Counted from the first letter of the stretch, positions 35,481 to 48,424 are shown. The stretch is 64,000 nt of DNA from Portulaca oleracea (GCA_029582165.1 CM055875.1:11750968-11814967); one strand, 5' to 3'. Numbers and translations are program-made. The notes: a model not told the origin generated them from the letters alone.

Positions 35481-36002
35481 GGTCGGGTGCATGGAGCATT
35501 GTGCTCCCGGGCACACTATCCAAGTTCTCATTAAGTAATAGTATAGATACTTATGTGAATAATTTGAAACTTTAACAGTATTGACCATGTAACTGTAGTT
35601 AAAATTAACTGTTTGTAGTATGGTGAAAGAGATAAGAATGTAAATATGATGTGAATTCTTTCAACTAAGACGGTGTATGGATAACATTTTCTTGATTTCA
35701 TTGCATTTGAACTTTTTAAACTGAAATTATAATATATGATAATAAATCTTGCAATAACTTTAATTGGAAATATATTTGAAATTTCCAATATAAGCATATA
35801 AAATAGGCTAGACTATGGGAATTAAGTTATATACCATGCTTACATTATATGGGCATCGTTTAATAATAATATGACAATTAATTAGAAGTAACGTTATTTT
35901 ACCCAGTGAATCACAATTCCGTAAATTGTTTCATCATTCATAAAAATATAAGATTTTTCAATTCACAAGTCACAACTTTCATTATATATGTGATGTAATT
36001 CA
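35481..36002. other. AT-rich DNA, no feature seen
   Basis: No open frame or repeat boundary that I can support. The left end of the next retroelement is not marked by an LTR, so it is 5'-truncated near here. Confidence 0.5.
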
Positions 36003-36960
36003 CTTCTAAGGATGAGATGAAGGAATTCCAAGAGGACGTGCAAAGCGCCTTTGGTTCTCTCAAGCCAGAGCTTGTTCATGGGGATGATGCTTTAAAAAGG
36101 AGTTGAAGGATTCCGACAAAGCCCTTAGGAGGGAGCTGGTGGATTGCAAGTCAACAATCGAGTCTCTTGCCAACAAGGTGGAAGAACTCAACTTGCAATT
36201 GAAGACTTGGATGGTCGCGCTGGTCAATGGTGGAGGCGCTCAAGAGATCCCCTTCTCCAAGAAGGATAACGCTCTTCCTCATCCTTTCTATAAGGAGTCA
36301 AGGAATGCATGGGATATTGATGACTTCATTTGGGATGTGGAGTCATACTTTGAGTCCAATGACATAGTGGATGAGAGGAAGAAGGTAATCATTGTTTTTC
36401 GCTAATTTAAAGATGTTGCCTTGATATGGTAGCGGCGGAGGTGTGAGGATGCCGCCACCAGAACATCTGATCCCATTACTACTTGGGGTCAACTCAAGAG
36501 GGAGCTTAAAAGGCAATTCTATCCGGAGGATGTCGAATTCAAAGCCATTAATTAGGCTTCGACATCTGCAACACAAGGATGGACGTATCGGGAGTACGCT
36601 AAGGAGTTCCAAGAATTCATGCTGGAGATGACTAACATGAGTGGTAAGGATAAGTTGTTTATGTTCCTTGAAATATTGCAACCGTGGGCTAAGATGAAGC
36701 TAAAGTGACAAGGGATGAATGATGTTGATTCAGCAATTGCTGTTGCTGAAGCCCTACCCGAACGTATGGGAGAGTTCTCTAAGGGACCAAGTAAGATGCA
36801 CAGTAACAGTGGAAAAGGTGAGGAGATTGAGACAAGTCTCCCAAGAGGGATTGGCCCTTCCAAAGAAACAATAAGGACAAGGGCAACGGCAAAAAGAATG
36901 ATACTCCGGGAAGGTACTTATGCTTCTTATGCAATAGGCCACATTGGGTTGCCAAGTGTC
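36003..36960 (+). pseudogene. Chromovirus gag (third gypsy family), degenerate
   Basis: Plus-strand gag of a different Ty3/gypsy family. It starts with a helical/coiled segment (RRELVDCKSTIESLANKVEELN), then the capsid core (YKESRNAWDIDDFIWDVESYF) around 36300-36360. Later parts of gag lie in shifting frames to 36700. It ends with a zinc knuckle (CFLCNRPHWVAKC, C-x2-C-x3-H-x4-C) at about 36909-36950. Several stops and frameshifts make it non-functional. The family is distinct from copies A and B. Confidence 0.82.
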
Positions 36961-37320
36961 TTATGAGGGAAAAGATTGCCTCACTCATAAGGAAAGAAGA
37001 AAAGAAAGAAGATGACAAGAGGATATCTTCCTTAAAATGTCTTAGCGCAGTCCAAGCTACGGTCGAAGAAGGATCCCATGGGCGCATGTACCTAGAGACA
37101 CACATCAACGATAAACCTCTCCTGCTTTTTATGCAATGGGCAACACCGGGTCTCCGATTGTCCTGTGAGGGAAAGATTGCCTCACTCGTAAGGGAAGAAG
37201 AAAGAAAAAAGATGTGAAGAGGATATCTTCCCTAAAATTTCTTAGCGTCGTCCAAGCTAAGGTCGAAGAAGGATCCCATGGGCGAATGTACGTAGAGACA
37301 CACATCAGCGACAAGCCTCT
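36905..37320 (+). repeat. Tandem duplication of the knuckle-protease linker (about 203 bp)
   Basis: The stretch GAGGGAAAAGATTGCCTCAC... to ...GGATCCCATGGGCG...GAGACACACATCA occurs twice, at about 36964 and 37167, period about 203 bp. The duplicated unit spans the zinc knuckle, a Lys/Glu-rich linker and the first strand of protease (GRMYLETHIND, GRMYVETHISD). The two copies differ at several percent of positions. Confidence 0.8.
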
Positions 37321-37852
37321 CTAAGTGTTATTGGGTACAGGTGCAAACATGGTCTATATGGCCAAGGAGCTTGCTTATAAGATTGCCCTCTCTTACACTA
37401 AAACAAAGGACACTCCCATTCGCATCGAACAATTGGACGATAAGGTCGATATCACTATCGCTCCCTTAGATTATAAGAAGTTCTACTTGGGAATTGATTT
37501 CTTTGTCAAGGCAAAGGCCTTCACCATCCCCTTCGCCAATGTTATGTGCATTACGGAGGGAAAACAACCGTATATCGTCCTGGTAAGAATGGACATTGAT
37601 GAGGGAAGGATAATACCCACCCTTCTACTCTCTAACGGAGTGAAGAAGAAGGAGCCTACCTACTTAGCCACTCTTAAGATGGAAGAAGGTGACAAAGAGT
37701 AAGCTCAAGTACCCGAGGCCATCCAAGAGGTACTTGAACAGTTCAAACACATCATCCCACTGAGTTACCCAAGAAACTTCCCAAAGGAGGGAAGTAGATC
37801 ATAAGATCGAGTCGGGGCTAGGGGCTAAACCACTCGCTTTTGCTCCCACTGA
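37321..37852 (+). pseudogene. Aspartic protease and linker of the chromovirus
   Basis: Plus-strand frame at 37325-37702 contains LLGTGANMVYMAKELAYKI, where the catalytic triplet expected as DTG/DSG reads GTG, then FYLGIDFFVKAKAFTIPF and the linker to RT. The change in the catalytic Asp and the stop just upstream show it is inactive. Protease normally matures Gag-Pol. Confidence 0.75.
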
Positions 37853-39060
37853 ATGGCACCATCAGAGTCAGAGGAGCTAAAGAGACAACTCAAGGAGTTG
37901 TTGGATGCCGGGTACATCCACCCTTCCAAGTCTCCTTATGGTGCGCTGATCCTGTTCCAAAAGAAGCAGGATGGGTCACTTCGGCTATGTATCGATTATA
38001 GAGGGCTAAGCAAGGTAATTTCCATCAAGAATAAGTACCTCGTTCCCTGTATTGATGATCTATTCGATCAACTTGGAGGGGTAAGGTATTTCACCAAACT
38101 TGATTTGAGGAATGGGTACTATCAAGTTTGCATAGCTGAAGGAGACAAGGCGAAGACGGCATGCGTGACCTACTATGAGTTCTTAGTCATGTCGTTTGGG
38201 CTCACAAACACCCGGCCACATTTTTCCCTCTTATGAACAAGGTATTTGTTTCCATTCCTTGATCACTTTGTGCTTGTTTGTCTTGATGACATTGTCATGT
38301 AATAGCAATACTATGGAAATCATATGGAGCATTTGAGGTAAGTATTCAAGACAGTTCGGGAGAATGAGCTTTGCATAAAGAAGGAGAAGTGTTCCTTTCC
38401 CCAAGAAAAAGTGTCATTCTTGGGCCATATCATGGAGAAAGGTGAGCTTCGCATGGATCTGGCCAAGATCGAAACGATCCTTGGTTGGGAACCTCCAACC
38501 AGGGTCACCGAACTAAGATGTTTCCTTGGCTTGGTTAACTACTACTGACGGTTCATCAAGGGATATTCCACTATTGGTTCTCCTCTCACATACTTACTCA
38601 AGAAGGGAAGAGGATGCTCTTGGAGAAAAGAATGCTGACAAGCCTTTAAAATTTTAAAGGTTGTCACGGAAGAGCACGTTGTAGCACTTTTCGATCTTGG
38701 CAAGCCATTTGAGCTACACACCGATGCTTCTGAATTCTCCTTTGGTGGAGTATTGATGCAAGATGGTCATTCTATTGTTTATGAGAGTCGAAAGTTTAAT
38801 GACATAGAGAGGCGGTATACGGTATAAGAGAAGGAGATGACCATTGGTTGTGCATTGCCTTCAAACTTGGAGGCACTACTTAGTGGGAAGTAAGTTCATT
38901 ATTAAGACGAACAATGTTACACCGAGCTACTTCCAAACCCAAATGAAGTTCACTCCCACGCAAGCTCGATGGCAAGACTTCCTAGTGAATTTTGATTATA
39001 AGCCGGGACGTGCAAACTTGGTGGTCGACGTTCTAAGTTGCAAAGGAGAGCTTGCCGACA
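37853..39060 (+). pseudogene. RT and RNase H of the chromovirus, degenerate
   Basis: RT begins [47 protein letters not shown] and LVMSFGLTN. It then frameshifts; the catalytic region reads VCLDDIVM near 38275-38300, followed by a stop. The thumb (FLGHIMEKGELR) and connection follow. RNase H is recognisable at about 38690-39060 (ELHTDASEFSFGGVLMQDG, ARWQDFLVNFDYKPGRANLV) with stops between. Order and spacing match a full-length pol. Confidence 0.85.
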
Positions 39061-39990
39061 TTAGCCAACCTCAAAGCAACCTACATGATCGAATCAAGGA
39101 AGTATTGGAGATTGATTCCTTAATTTGTAAAGACCATCTCCAATGTAATCAAGGATGGCAAGACAAGGAGATTTTGGATTGAAGATGGGCTGATTCTCAC
39201 TAAGGGCAGACGAGTCTATATTCCTTCATATGGTGGCCTTAGAAGGGAAGTCTTGAAGGAATGTCGTGACAGCAAGTAGGCTGGGCATCCAGGTACGCAC
39301 CGCACACTAGCATCAATAGGAAATTCCTACTATTGACCTCAGTTGAAGAGTGATGTTGAGGCCTATGTCAAAACTTGTCTTGAATGCCAACAAGACAAGA
39401 TTGAACAAGGAGTACCCGCAAGACTCCTCAAACCATTTCCCATTCCTGAGAGACCATAGGGAAGCATTTCCATGAACTTTATTGTGGGGTTACCATGAGT
39501 GAAGGATATAATTGGATCCTTGTGATGGTGGATCGATACTCGAAGTATGCCACCTTTATTCCTGCCCCCAAGGAATACATTGCTCAACAAGTCGTCCAAC
39601 TCTTTTTTAAGCATGTTGTGAAGTATTGGGGCTTGCCTCGCTCGATCGTGAGTGATTGAGACACTCGCTTTACGGGGCATTTTCGGACGGAGTTATTTAA
39701 GCTCATGGGCTCCTAGCTTAACTTCTCCACCGTCTTTCATGCTGAAAGTGATGGACAAACCGAGAGGGTGAATGTACTTTTTGGAGTTGTACCTCCGACA
39801 TTTTGTGAGTGCCAACCAAAGTGATTGGGCAAAGCTCCTTGACGTAGCCCAATTGTCCTACAACTTGTAAAACAACGAGTCCATTAGCCAAAATCTGTTG
39901 GAGATTGTCACTGGTCAACAACCATTGACACCGACCACTATTGCTACGGGCTACAGGGGTCTGATGGAGACAATCTACCCAATAACCAAG
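39061..39990 (+). pseudogene. Integrase of the chromovirus, degenerate
   Basis: The HHCC region is visible (AGHPGTHRTLASI, YVKTCLECQQDK) at about 39270-39410. The core then shows MVDRYSKYATFIPAPKE (first Asp), KYWGLPRSIVSD and FHAESDGQTERVN (Glu at the expected spacing), with stops and frameshifts. It ends in TGQQPLTPTT, after which homology stops near 39990, probably at an insertion. The C-terminal chromodomain tail reappears at 44470-44545. Confidence 0.85.
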
Positions 39991-41032
39991 GTCTAGTGTC
40001 AAGTGTTCATGAATCAGAGTCACTAGCACCATGACCATGACCATCATCATCATTAGCAGCAACACTCATCCAGAAGTGTTTCATGATTATCAAGAAGGTT
40101 TTAGTCAGCACCAGCAACAACAGTAGCAGCAACAGCATAGTCTCGAGGAGGCCTTTTCTCAATTACATATCTTTGGATTGAGTATGATTCGACTAAGCTT
40201 CCCTAGGAGAATTTTGTCCATTAACATACCAGCTATAAGGTTCAAGCCAGTGCAGGCATGTCCTAGTCCAAGAGCATCAAGAATTTAATCTCAGATCAGC
40301 AAGGGTCCTAAGTTCAAGTTTGTCAATTTTCCAGTTCTGAAAGTGTTTTAATTTTGCAAGTACATGATCAATTGTCAACCAAAATGAGGTTTCTCGATGG
40401 TTTGGGAATCCTTGAGGAGTCTACTTCCAAATACATTGGACTACAGTGAAACAAAATACTAAGTTGTTTTCAGCAATCCAATGTACATCACCAGGTCGAC
40501 AAGGTTCAAGTTTCAGCAATTCCAGTTCAAGCAGCTACAATGGAGGGTATTTGAGTCTTTTATCACCAAGCTCGAGTTGTTGAGATTTTTCCATCTTAGT
40601 TTGATGAGTTAGCAGTATAATATCATTGAAGAGAGAGATTAATTACCTTCAAGACTGGGAAATGTTTCTATTGGTTCATTTTCTCTTTACTTTAGTTTTG
40701 GTCCAATCAGAAGCAAGTCTGGATTTCTTTTGTATTATTTATGTAAGCTGGACATTTTTTAGTTAGAATGTAATCTACTATGATGTGTTAAATAAGTAGA
40801 AGTCAATTTAGGTTTGTTAAAGGAGATTAGCAGGTTTCTTCATGATTAGGAAACCTTTAATTGAACTGATTAGGGGTTAGCTATAATAGCTTATTTCCAG
40901 CTGCTTGTAACAATTGATCAGTGATTTGAATAGCATCTTGAGTGCCTTGTTGAGCCTCTCGATTGTGAGTGACAGTAAACTCTCATTTGGCTAAGTCTAC
41001 TTCAGTATCTAGGATTGGCAATCCTAGTGGTG
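39991..41032 (+). other. Unclassified insertion in the chromovirus, CAG-rich start
   Basis: It separates integrase from the chromodomain tail together with 44346-44460. It begins with CAT/CAG-rich sequence (polyGln-coding in one frame, 40100-40135) and has no open frame longer than about 60 codons that looks real. The later part (40650-41030) has the look of an LTR leader but I cannot find its partner. The two pieces were joined before the solo LTR at 41033 inserted. Confidence 0.4.
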
Positions 41033-44000
41033 TGTAATAACCCGCCCCAAAATCGCGATTAATTAAGCGTTAATACCGTAATTATCTAAATTGCGTATAA
41101 ATTTTTCGCGTTTATTTTCAAGTATTATCTATTTTATCGGTGTCAGGTTTCGTGCAGGAGATGGCAAAGCGTATCAAGTATCGGAATTATAAGTTCCAAA
41201 ATTATTTTATTTACCTATTAAGTAAATTCGTATCGGGTTACCGTATACGTAATTTTAGTCGGAAAAAGGGTTTAATTATTTCACTTCTAGAAGATTATAT
41301 TTTATTATTCCAAAACTCAATTTATTTTATTTGAGTTATATTTATTTTATTTAATTTAAGTACAAGTGGTATTTATTTTCCATTTTATTTAATTTCCCTA
41401 TTCAAGTTCTATCTTATTCCAACCCAAATGTTACCAATTAATTTTACCTAGTATCAAACTAAATGGGTAATTTTTACTACTCTTATAGTTATTTTACTCA
41501 TTTGTATTTTCAGATTTTAGTTAATATATTAGTGGTTTAGTTAATGAGGGAGTATATTAGATAGTAGAAGAGGTTATTATCTTCATTTCTAATTCAAACA
41601 CCCACACTCCACTTTCTCTCTCTACAAACTCCATCTCCTCATCTTGCTCTGCTGCCCCAACCAGCCCACGCCACCACCCTCTGCCGCCTCTTTTCCGCCA
41701 CTGAGCCACGCCGAGCCACCGCCGCCACCTCCTCCTCTCCTCTTGAATTTCATCCAATTTTAACCCAAAGGGTAATTTCTAAAACCCCCAATTTCACTCT
41801 TTTATACCCTAATCTGATTTTCATGATAATTACATGTTATTCTTGTCAATTTTTACTTCTTTTACTCTCTTTTAGTGTAATTTTCAGTTTATGGTTATTA
41901 GGGTTTAATTTTGAAAGAGATACATGTGTAATTTGGGTTGTTCTTGAGATATCTTTGATGGATTTATGTTGGATGATGATAAAATCATGTTGCATGTTGT
42001 TTCTTGGTGAATTTCTAAGCTTAAGGACAGATTATAACGTATGAAGTTATTGATTCAAGTGTTATAAGGTTTAATTTGGGTGAATTAAGTGTATTTTGAG
42101 GTAAAAATTACTAGAGTGTGTTATTGGTATTGAATTCATGGTTGCATGTCATTCTTGAGGCTTTTGATGAGCTTATTTAAGTGTTATAATTTCTGGAAAT
42201 ATGGTAGATTTTAGCCAAGTAGAGTTTAATGGAGAATGATTACAAGTTTGGGAGCTTAAATCACCATTAGAGTCAATTTCAAGAGCTAAAAACGTTCTGC
42301 CCAGTTCTGGAAATTTTCGGAATTTTTAAAGTTGGATTTTTGCCCAGATTTTTGCTCCATTAGATAGCCCAAAGTATTAGAAAACCATAGGCTTTGGAAT
42401 TTCTAAATTCCGTCTTGAATCGACCAAGTTATGAGCAAAACCGTGAAACCAGATTTTTACATACGAGTTTAAAGTCAGTAGGTTATGAGCTATTTTTCGA
42501 CCTCTTAGAGATTTCTTTGGTTTTTGAGGAAAACATGAAAGTTTTAGATTATGCCGCGAGCTTTTCGAAAAGGTATGGTTTGTAGTCATACGATATCGGG
42601 AGTATAAGTTATAAGCCCCGGAAACCGGGTTGTCCTGTGTGAATATTCTGCCCAATTTATAAGTGGTAAAAAAACCCCATTTCTAAGGTTCTAAGCTAAG
42701 TCAATAAGGGTCCTTAAGCCTTGATAAATGATGATTATAGATTATAACCTCGAGTTAAGCCTTTAAGTGGAGAAGTATAGTTAGAAACCGGGTTATGTCC
42801 CAAAGTTATTTATCCAAAAATAAGAGTTTGAGAATAAGTTTTACGTGTCTCCCGGTGAACATTAAATTAATAATTCGATACCTTTGAGTTGGTTAAAGTA
42901 TCTATCTACCTAAGGTCGTCCAAGTTCTAAATAGTTCTTATGATGAGTTTCCTAAAGTCTCAACTCATGGATTTTCCACTCAAATTACATTACCTATCTT
43001 TCTTCCATCGTTTACTCCATCAATATTATCCTTCTAAGTAAATCTCAAGGGAATTCTTCTAATTTCATATTCAACCTCTAATCTTTTAATCTCATCTTTC
43101 ATCAATCAAGTTATCCTTCAAAAGATACAAGTTCCATCTATTGATTCTACCTTTCTACGTCAATTTCTATATAATTTCAACCCGAAACCCTTTATTTTCA
43201 TTGATTCAGCTGCTGTCCGAGCCCATTTTGGGACCCTTCCCTTCATTTTTAGCCTCTGGCCCTTTCATCAAAGTTGTAGATCTCATTTTTCCCTATTCCG
43301 GGATATACTCTTTTGCTTTATTCCGATTTTCCTAGCCCGAGTTATACCTTGAACATTATCTTTACTTAAACCTGAAATTTTATTTCTAAAAAGTCGTTTT
43401 AATTATTTTACTAAGTTTCTAAGTTTATGATTCTAATTTAGAACCTTGTTGGTTCTTCGTTATTATTTATTTCCGTCTTAGCCGTCAAGTTGCAAGCGCC
43501 ATCTCCAAGCCGAGCCGCACCACCCAAGTTTTTAGCGTCTCAAGGTACGCAAATTGTCCAACCTTTACCGCCTTCGTGCGAGTTAATTCATGTTCTACCA
43601 AGTTTTATGCTTTATGCAAGTCTTTTATGCTTTAAAGTGGACCCATCTTATGTTATATAAAGTTTAATTATGTTTTTAGCACTCGATCGAGTGTCCCGAC
43701 TGCCGATGTCGGCCGTTTAACGGTCACCCAATCCAAATCTCGATCGATTTGGGCATACGCGTGTGTGAGGTGCTTGCACCGATCATGAGGGTTCCACGTT
43801 TTTCATTCCTATAGCTAAGTTCACTTTACTTATTTATATCTTATGCTTAATTCTTTAAGTTTATTTATGTTTATCCCTTTCCCGCTTTCAAAATGAATTT
43901 AAATGTCAGCCTCAAACCGTTTTGAGCGGTTTTACGTGTTGGAGGTTTCAGATCTTGAGTGTTTCCCCACTCACCTTTCGCGTTGTTTTAATGTTTTGTT

Positions 44001-44345
44001 TTAGGAGGCTCGAGTTCTCAGGGTCCAAGCAAGTCTGTTCCAAAGTAGCTCCAGCAGGTTGAGGTAGTCCCTAAGCTAAGTTATGGATGGAAGCCAAATT
44101 TTGCGCTTTGGAAGACTCTCGCAAATGTTTAAGTTTATGTATCTATATTTTTCAGCGGATTGTATCAATTATGTATTGGGTTTGGAGTTAGTTTTCCTTG
44201 TGGTTTAAAAAGTGTTAGTGTTTTGTGGTTGCCTTGTCTCTTTCGGGACGGCGGTAATGCCCCGGTCAAGTTTTTCCGCTGCGCTAATCATGAATTTGGG
44301 TGCTAAGTAAGCATTTAAATTGTGGTTTAAGATTGGGGTGTTACA
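41033..44345 (+). mobile_element. 3.3-kb solo LTR (Ty3/gypsy, Tekay-like), TSD TGGTG
   Basis: Starts TGTAATAACCCGCCCC and ends GGGGTGTTACA. Exact 5-bp duplication TGGTG at 41028-41032 and 44346-44350. 3313 bp, with no primer site, polypurine tract or coding region. It includes a pyrimidine/CCACC-rich block at 41600-41750 like the leaders of the other gypsy LTRs. Short frames inside it do not resemble proteins. Confidence 0.9.
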
Positions 44346-44547
44346 TGGTGTGTGTATAGCTCGATTGTTTCAGTGGTGGTGTGCTTGTATCCATTGAGAT
44401 AATCAAATCCTTGCTCTTGTAATTCATGCTGTGGTGAGTCGAAGCAAGTTGGGAGCCTATCCAAAACTTATGGCAATTTAAGAAGTAGATCCAAGCATAT
44501 AAGGACTTGAAGGCAACGAGGACGTCGCTGGATTAGGTGAGGGAGAA
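44346..44547 (+). pseudogene. Chromodomain tail and polypurine tract of the chromovirus
   Basis: After the rest of the unclassified insertion (to about 44460), the sequence returns to the retroelement. It reads a chromodomain-tail pattern (WQFKK, then TRTSLD), followed by GGTGAGGGAGAA at about 44536-44547, the polypurine tract directly before an LTR start. Confidence 0.6.
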
Positions 44548-45042
44548 TGTCATTGAACTTTCCGGAACCATCTGGAATGACCTGAAAACATGCGGAATAC
44601 TTCGTATTATTCATGACTGTGATCTCTAGAATTCCCTAGAGTTCCCTTGATTTCTCTAGAGTATTCATGAATGTCGTAGAATATTTTAAAGTACTCTCAA
44701 GTATTCTACACTTGTATAGAACATTAGATACTTGTATGGAAGGATCTATATTAGCGATAGGGACTATTGGATTAAATCAATCTCCACCGTCCATTAAGGA
44801 GGTGGAAGTGTATAAATACCCTCGTGAGGTCTCATTTGTAACCATCCGTCATTTGGAAGCCATACTCAAATTATTCTCCCAAACACACTCTTGTCTCTCT
44901 ACTTTTTCTTCAAAGTTTTCTTAATTTCTCATAGTCTAAGTTAAGCTTGTGGAAAGCTTACTAGCAAGCTTACAAGATAAACTCAGGTCAAAGTTTGCTA
45001 GCACCGCATAGGTTCTGTACAAATTAAAGTCATCACGTGACA
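44548..45042 (+). repeat. 3' LTR of the truncated chromovirus
   Basis: About 495 bp, starting TGTCATTGAAC and ending CACGTGACA, with TGTCA/TGACA ends. A TATA box (TATAAATA near 44811) lies in the middle. No matching 5' LTR exists in the window, in agreement with 5' truncation near 36000. The right end is chosen from the inverted ends alone. Confidence 0.65.
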
Positions 45043-45377
45043 CAATGGTAGCTAATAACTATCATAGTGATCTTATCGTGTCCTAGAAAAAGTTTTAACT
45101 AATAGGATGTATTCCATTTATATATCAACCACTTTTTTAATTTGTCACATAATTTAATTTATCTATATCTTTTTATTTATCAATATACCTAACTTTTACA
45201 ATAATAACAATAATACGCATTTAGTCTATGATAAATAAACTTTTTACCTCGTTTAATATGTATTTTAAAAAATATTTTGAATAACTCATTGATTTTTCTC
45301 CCCATTACCAATATCTACTAATTTGCTAAAGTAGTTATCATGACAAACAAAAGTGAAGAGAGAAAATATTGAATTAC

Positions 45378-45590
45378 TACCTCCATTCCATTTAACTAAT
45401 TTGAGAATACGTGACACATTAGAATTGGGATGAGACATTTATAATTTGCCTAAATTGCCCCTACTTAATTGAGAATAATAGTTGTTGGAGTTATAAAAAT
45501 TGTTAAATTGTTTATTAATTAAGGGTAAAAAAGAAATCACAATTGTTGAAGTTGTAAAAGTGACAAATAAATTGGGACAATGAGGTCCTA
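45378..45590. mobile_element. Possible Stowaway-like MITE remnant
   Basis: The left end CTACCTCCATTCCATTTAAC resembles the Stowaway terminus (CTCCCTCCGTCCC). The right part has AAATTGGGACAA in the expected inverse sense. The ends are too diverged to define a target duplication. The alternative is chance similarity in AT-rich DNA. Confidence 0.35.
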
Positions 45591-45874
45591 TTCTTTAGCT
45601 TGGTTAGTTAAGTCTAACTTAACTTATCCTTACCTTATCTAACCTAACACAATTGTCTAAAAAACACCCAAACCAACAACAAAATTTAAATAAAAAATAA
45701 ATTCAAATAATATTATTTTAATCTTAAACCAATCCATTTTTTTCAAGACCTATAACCTTTTCATTTATTTTCCACAAAATATTTAAATTTTATTAATAAA
45801 TATTTCCCCCAAGCCCCAACAACTAACTTAATTCAAAAAACTTGAACTTAGTCTGACCAAACAACAACACTTGA

Positions 45875-46282
45875 GGTCCTGTTCTTTTATGTGGTAGGTT
45901 GCGGTGCAATAGTACACCACACTGCACCCTTTAATTTTCCATACTTCACCACAACACACCACTCACCACACCATAATCATTACCAATTTATCTTTTCATT
46001 TTTCTCTCTCCTCACTTTTATCTTCTAGTTTTCACATTCTCTTTCCTCAATTTTCTTCATTCATTTGAGTTCTGGAACTCTGCAGCATTCCAGAACTCAA
46101 AGGAATGGAAGAAAAGGAGGAGAGAGTCTGCCAAGTAGGAGAAAGTGTGTCAGAATTCCATGGGTTTCATTCCGCATTGATAGTGCTCTTAATCTACCCC
46201 ACCTACCACAACCTTCACTACAACTCACCACACTTTTTCAAATTCCACTGCACCGCAACCAACCGTATGAAAGAACGAGACC
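45875..46282. mobile_element. Tourist/PIF-Harbinger-like MITE, TSD TGA
   Basis: 408 bp with imperfect terminal inverted repeats of about 35 bp (GGTCCTGTTCTTTTATG at the left; GGTCTCGTTCTTTCATAC read inward from the right; both run into GGTTGCGGTGCA). It is flanked by TGA at 45872-45874 and 46283-46285. Internal sequence is not coding. A related but weaker end (GGTCCTATTCTTT) occurs at about 45590. Confidence 0.75.
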
Positions 46283-46285
46283 TGA

Positions 46286-47887
46286 TTTTATTTATAATAC
46301 AAACATTTTCGAACGGAAGTAATAAATTATTTTATCAATTTCTAGATCTTTAGTGAAAGGTTAACTATTACGTAACTTATGTATTTGAATGAAACTGATT
46401 TGTGGGACAAATTCACATCGATTGGAAAGTTGACAAATAAGACATGGATGATTGAAGTGGGAGACAATTATTTGTCCGTTGTCAACTAACAGAATGACGA
46501 TTTTGGTCCGAAAAAAGAAATAAAGCAACCATATTTAAACATGAAAGATTTGGAGGTTGATAAATTATTTAACACCATAAATGGAGAACCGTATCCGCAC
46601 GTCCTAGCGAGTTGCTGTGACGAAGAGTTTTTCCACCTTAATTTATGTTTAATCATTGCAAAGACCAGGCCTTGCCTCTCTCACTAACAAGGGTACATTC
46701 CTTTTCAATTATTTGTATTAATAGATACTATTTGCATTTTATATTATTTATTACTTTAACTTTATAATATTTAGTATTTTAACTATTTTTTGTTTTATAA
46801 TACTTGTTTCTTTAATCATTTTAATGTAACCTTCTTTAACTAATTATCTTTTTTTATTTATTTTTTCAATAGAAAGATAGAAAAAGTGACAAAGAAATAG
46901 ACACCAACAATTTAATACAGATATTTTATAACTTTTGACACAATATAATACCCAATTAGCTTATTCTAATGATTCTCCGAGTTTTGATTAGAAGATCAAG
47001 TAATTTGGATGGACGAATTATTAGTATTGTACAACTAGTATATAAAAATTTTAAAAATGAATTTTATAATATAATTAATGATATATTATATAAAATTATT
47101 TGTTTAATTTGTAGAGAAAGATACTTCATAAAATTATAATTTTATAATTTTAATAAAAAATATTTTTTTATTAAAATAATATATTTAACAGTAAATAATG
47201 AAAGTTAAAAATATTTTGGAAGTGATGGAGTATCCCTATTTGTAATTACATAAAATATTTTAAGAGGGTGCACTTACAATTACGGTTAGGCTCATTGATG
47301 TGATAATATCTGCAATCAATTATTAAAAATTGGTAATTTAATCACCTGTTAGCTGTCTTTTTGGTCCCACCCCCTGTATACTCCTGCTACGTCGCTTGCT
47401 AGCATATTGGATAACGACATTTAACTTTGTTAATCTTCAACCATCACTAATCAATTTTTGACAAACTCAGTCAACCGATTACATCATGGAACTATTATTG
47501 TCTCCTCTGTGGAGTTTTTTCTTTTTTCTTTTTTCTTTTTTCTTTTGGGGTTTGGGGGGGGGGGGTATTTGTGCTAGAGGGCTAGTATCGTTTGTTTTCT
47601 TGTTAAGAATGAGAAACCATCAATATCCTATAACTAATAGGGTGAGTGGTTTCAAAACCCAAATCAAAAATTTGATTGCAACTTATCAATAGATAAGGAT
47701 AAAGTTTCTATAATGTGCAAATTTATCCTAATCAGTATAGGTAAGGTTCTTAAAAGGTTATTCTAAATCAGAATTTGCAAACTGTTAAACAGGTTCAAGT
47801 TTCGAGTATTTGGAGCTAGAACCTCGAATCGATCCCACTAGTAGATGAATTGTGCAACCTAATTTTAATATAAATAAATAAATAAAT
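46286..47887. other. AT-rich DNA with a poly-G/poly-T stretch, no gene seen
   Basis: No supported gene. It contains T-rich runs at 47515-47550 followed by a run of 13 G near 47555-47567. Short frames here are low-complexity. Confidence 0.5.
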
Positions 47888-48424
47888 GGATTATTGGACA
47901 AAAATAATACTATCTTTGGGGGTATTGGCCGATAATAATACAAACAATTTTGTTGGACACTAGCGGTACCAACTATGGACCTATTTTCCAATAATAGTAC
48001 ACGACCGAACTGGTAGGTTTCTTACTACGCAGAAAGATTATGTATTGCTTAATTGTTTGAGCTAAAGACCAGAGTAAGTTGAAAAAACGTAAATGGTCAC
48101 TTTTTTGCCAATTAAGCAACATTAAGAAACTTTGCTATACAATAATGTGAAAACAACAATTTGATTGTTTTCTGGATAAATTGATCAATGCTGCTTAGAT
48201 GGCAAAAAAAATTGGCAGTCGACATTTTTTCCACTTACTCCAACTTCAAGCTCACACAATTAGGCGACAAGTCGTCTCTTCATCGTGTTAAACACCTATC
48301 AACTTCGCAGCGTACTACTGCTGGTAAATAGATCCATAATTGGTACCACTAGTTTCCAACAAAATTGTTGGTGTTATTATCGGCCAATACCCCTAAAGTT
48401 CGTATTATTGTTGTCCAATAACCC
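47888..48424. mobile_element. MULE-like MITE 1 with long inverted repeats
   Basis: 537 bp. Arms of about 110 bp: the left starts GGATTATTGGACAAAAATAA, the right ends TTGTCCAATAACCC, with matching inner sequence (GGTATTGGCCGATAATAATAC and its complement). A second, inner inverted segment surrounds a short loop. The target duplication is unclear (AT-rich flanks). It belongs to the same family as 48583-48986. Confidence 0.8.

Noticed and set aside
43141..43335. Short membrane-like frame inside the 3.3-kb solo LTR
   Set aside because: 65 codons, no conservation evidence, lies in non-coding LTR.
45590..45874. A second Tourist-like MITE beginning GGTCCTATTCTTT
   Set aside because: The right end does not mirror the left well enough and no target duplication could be fixed.
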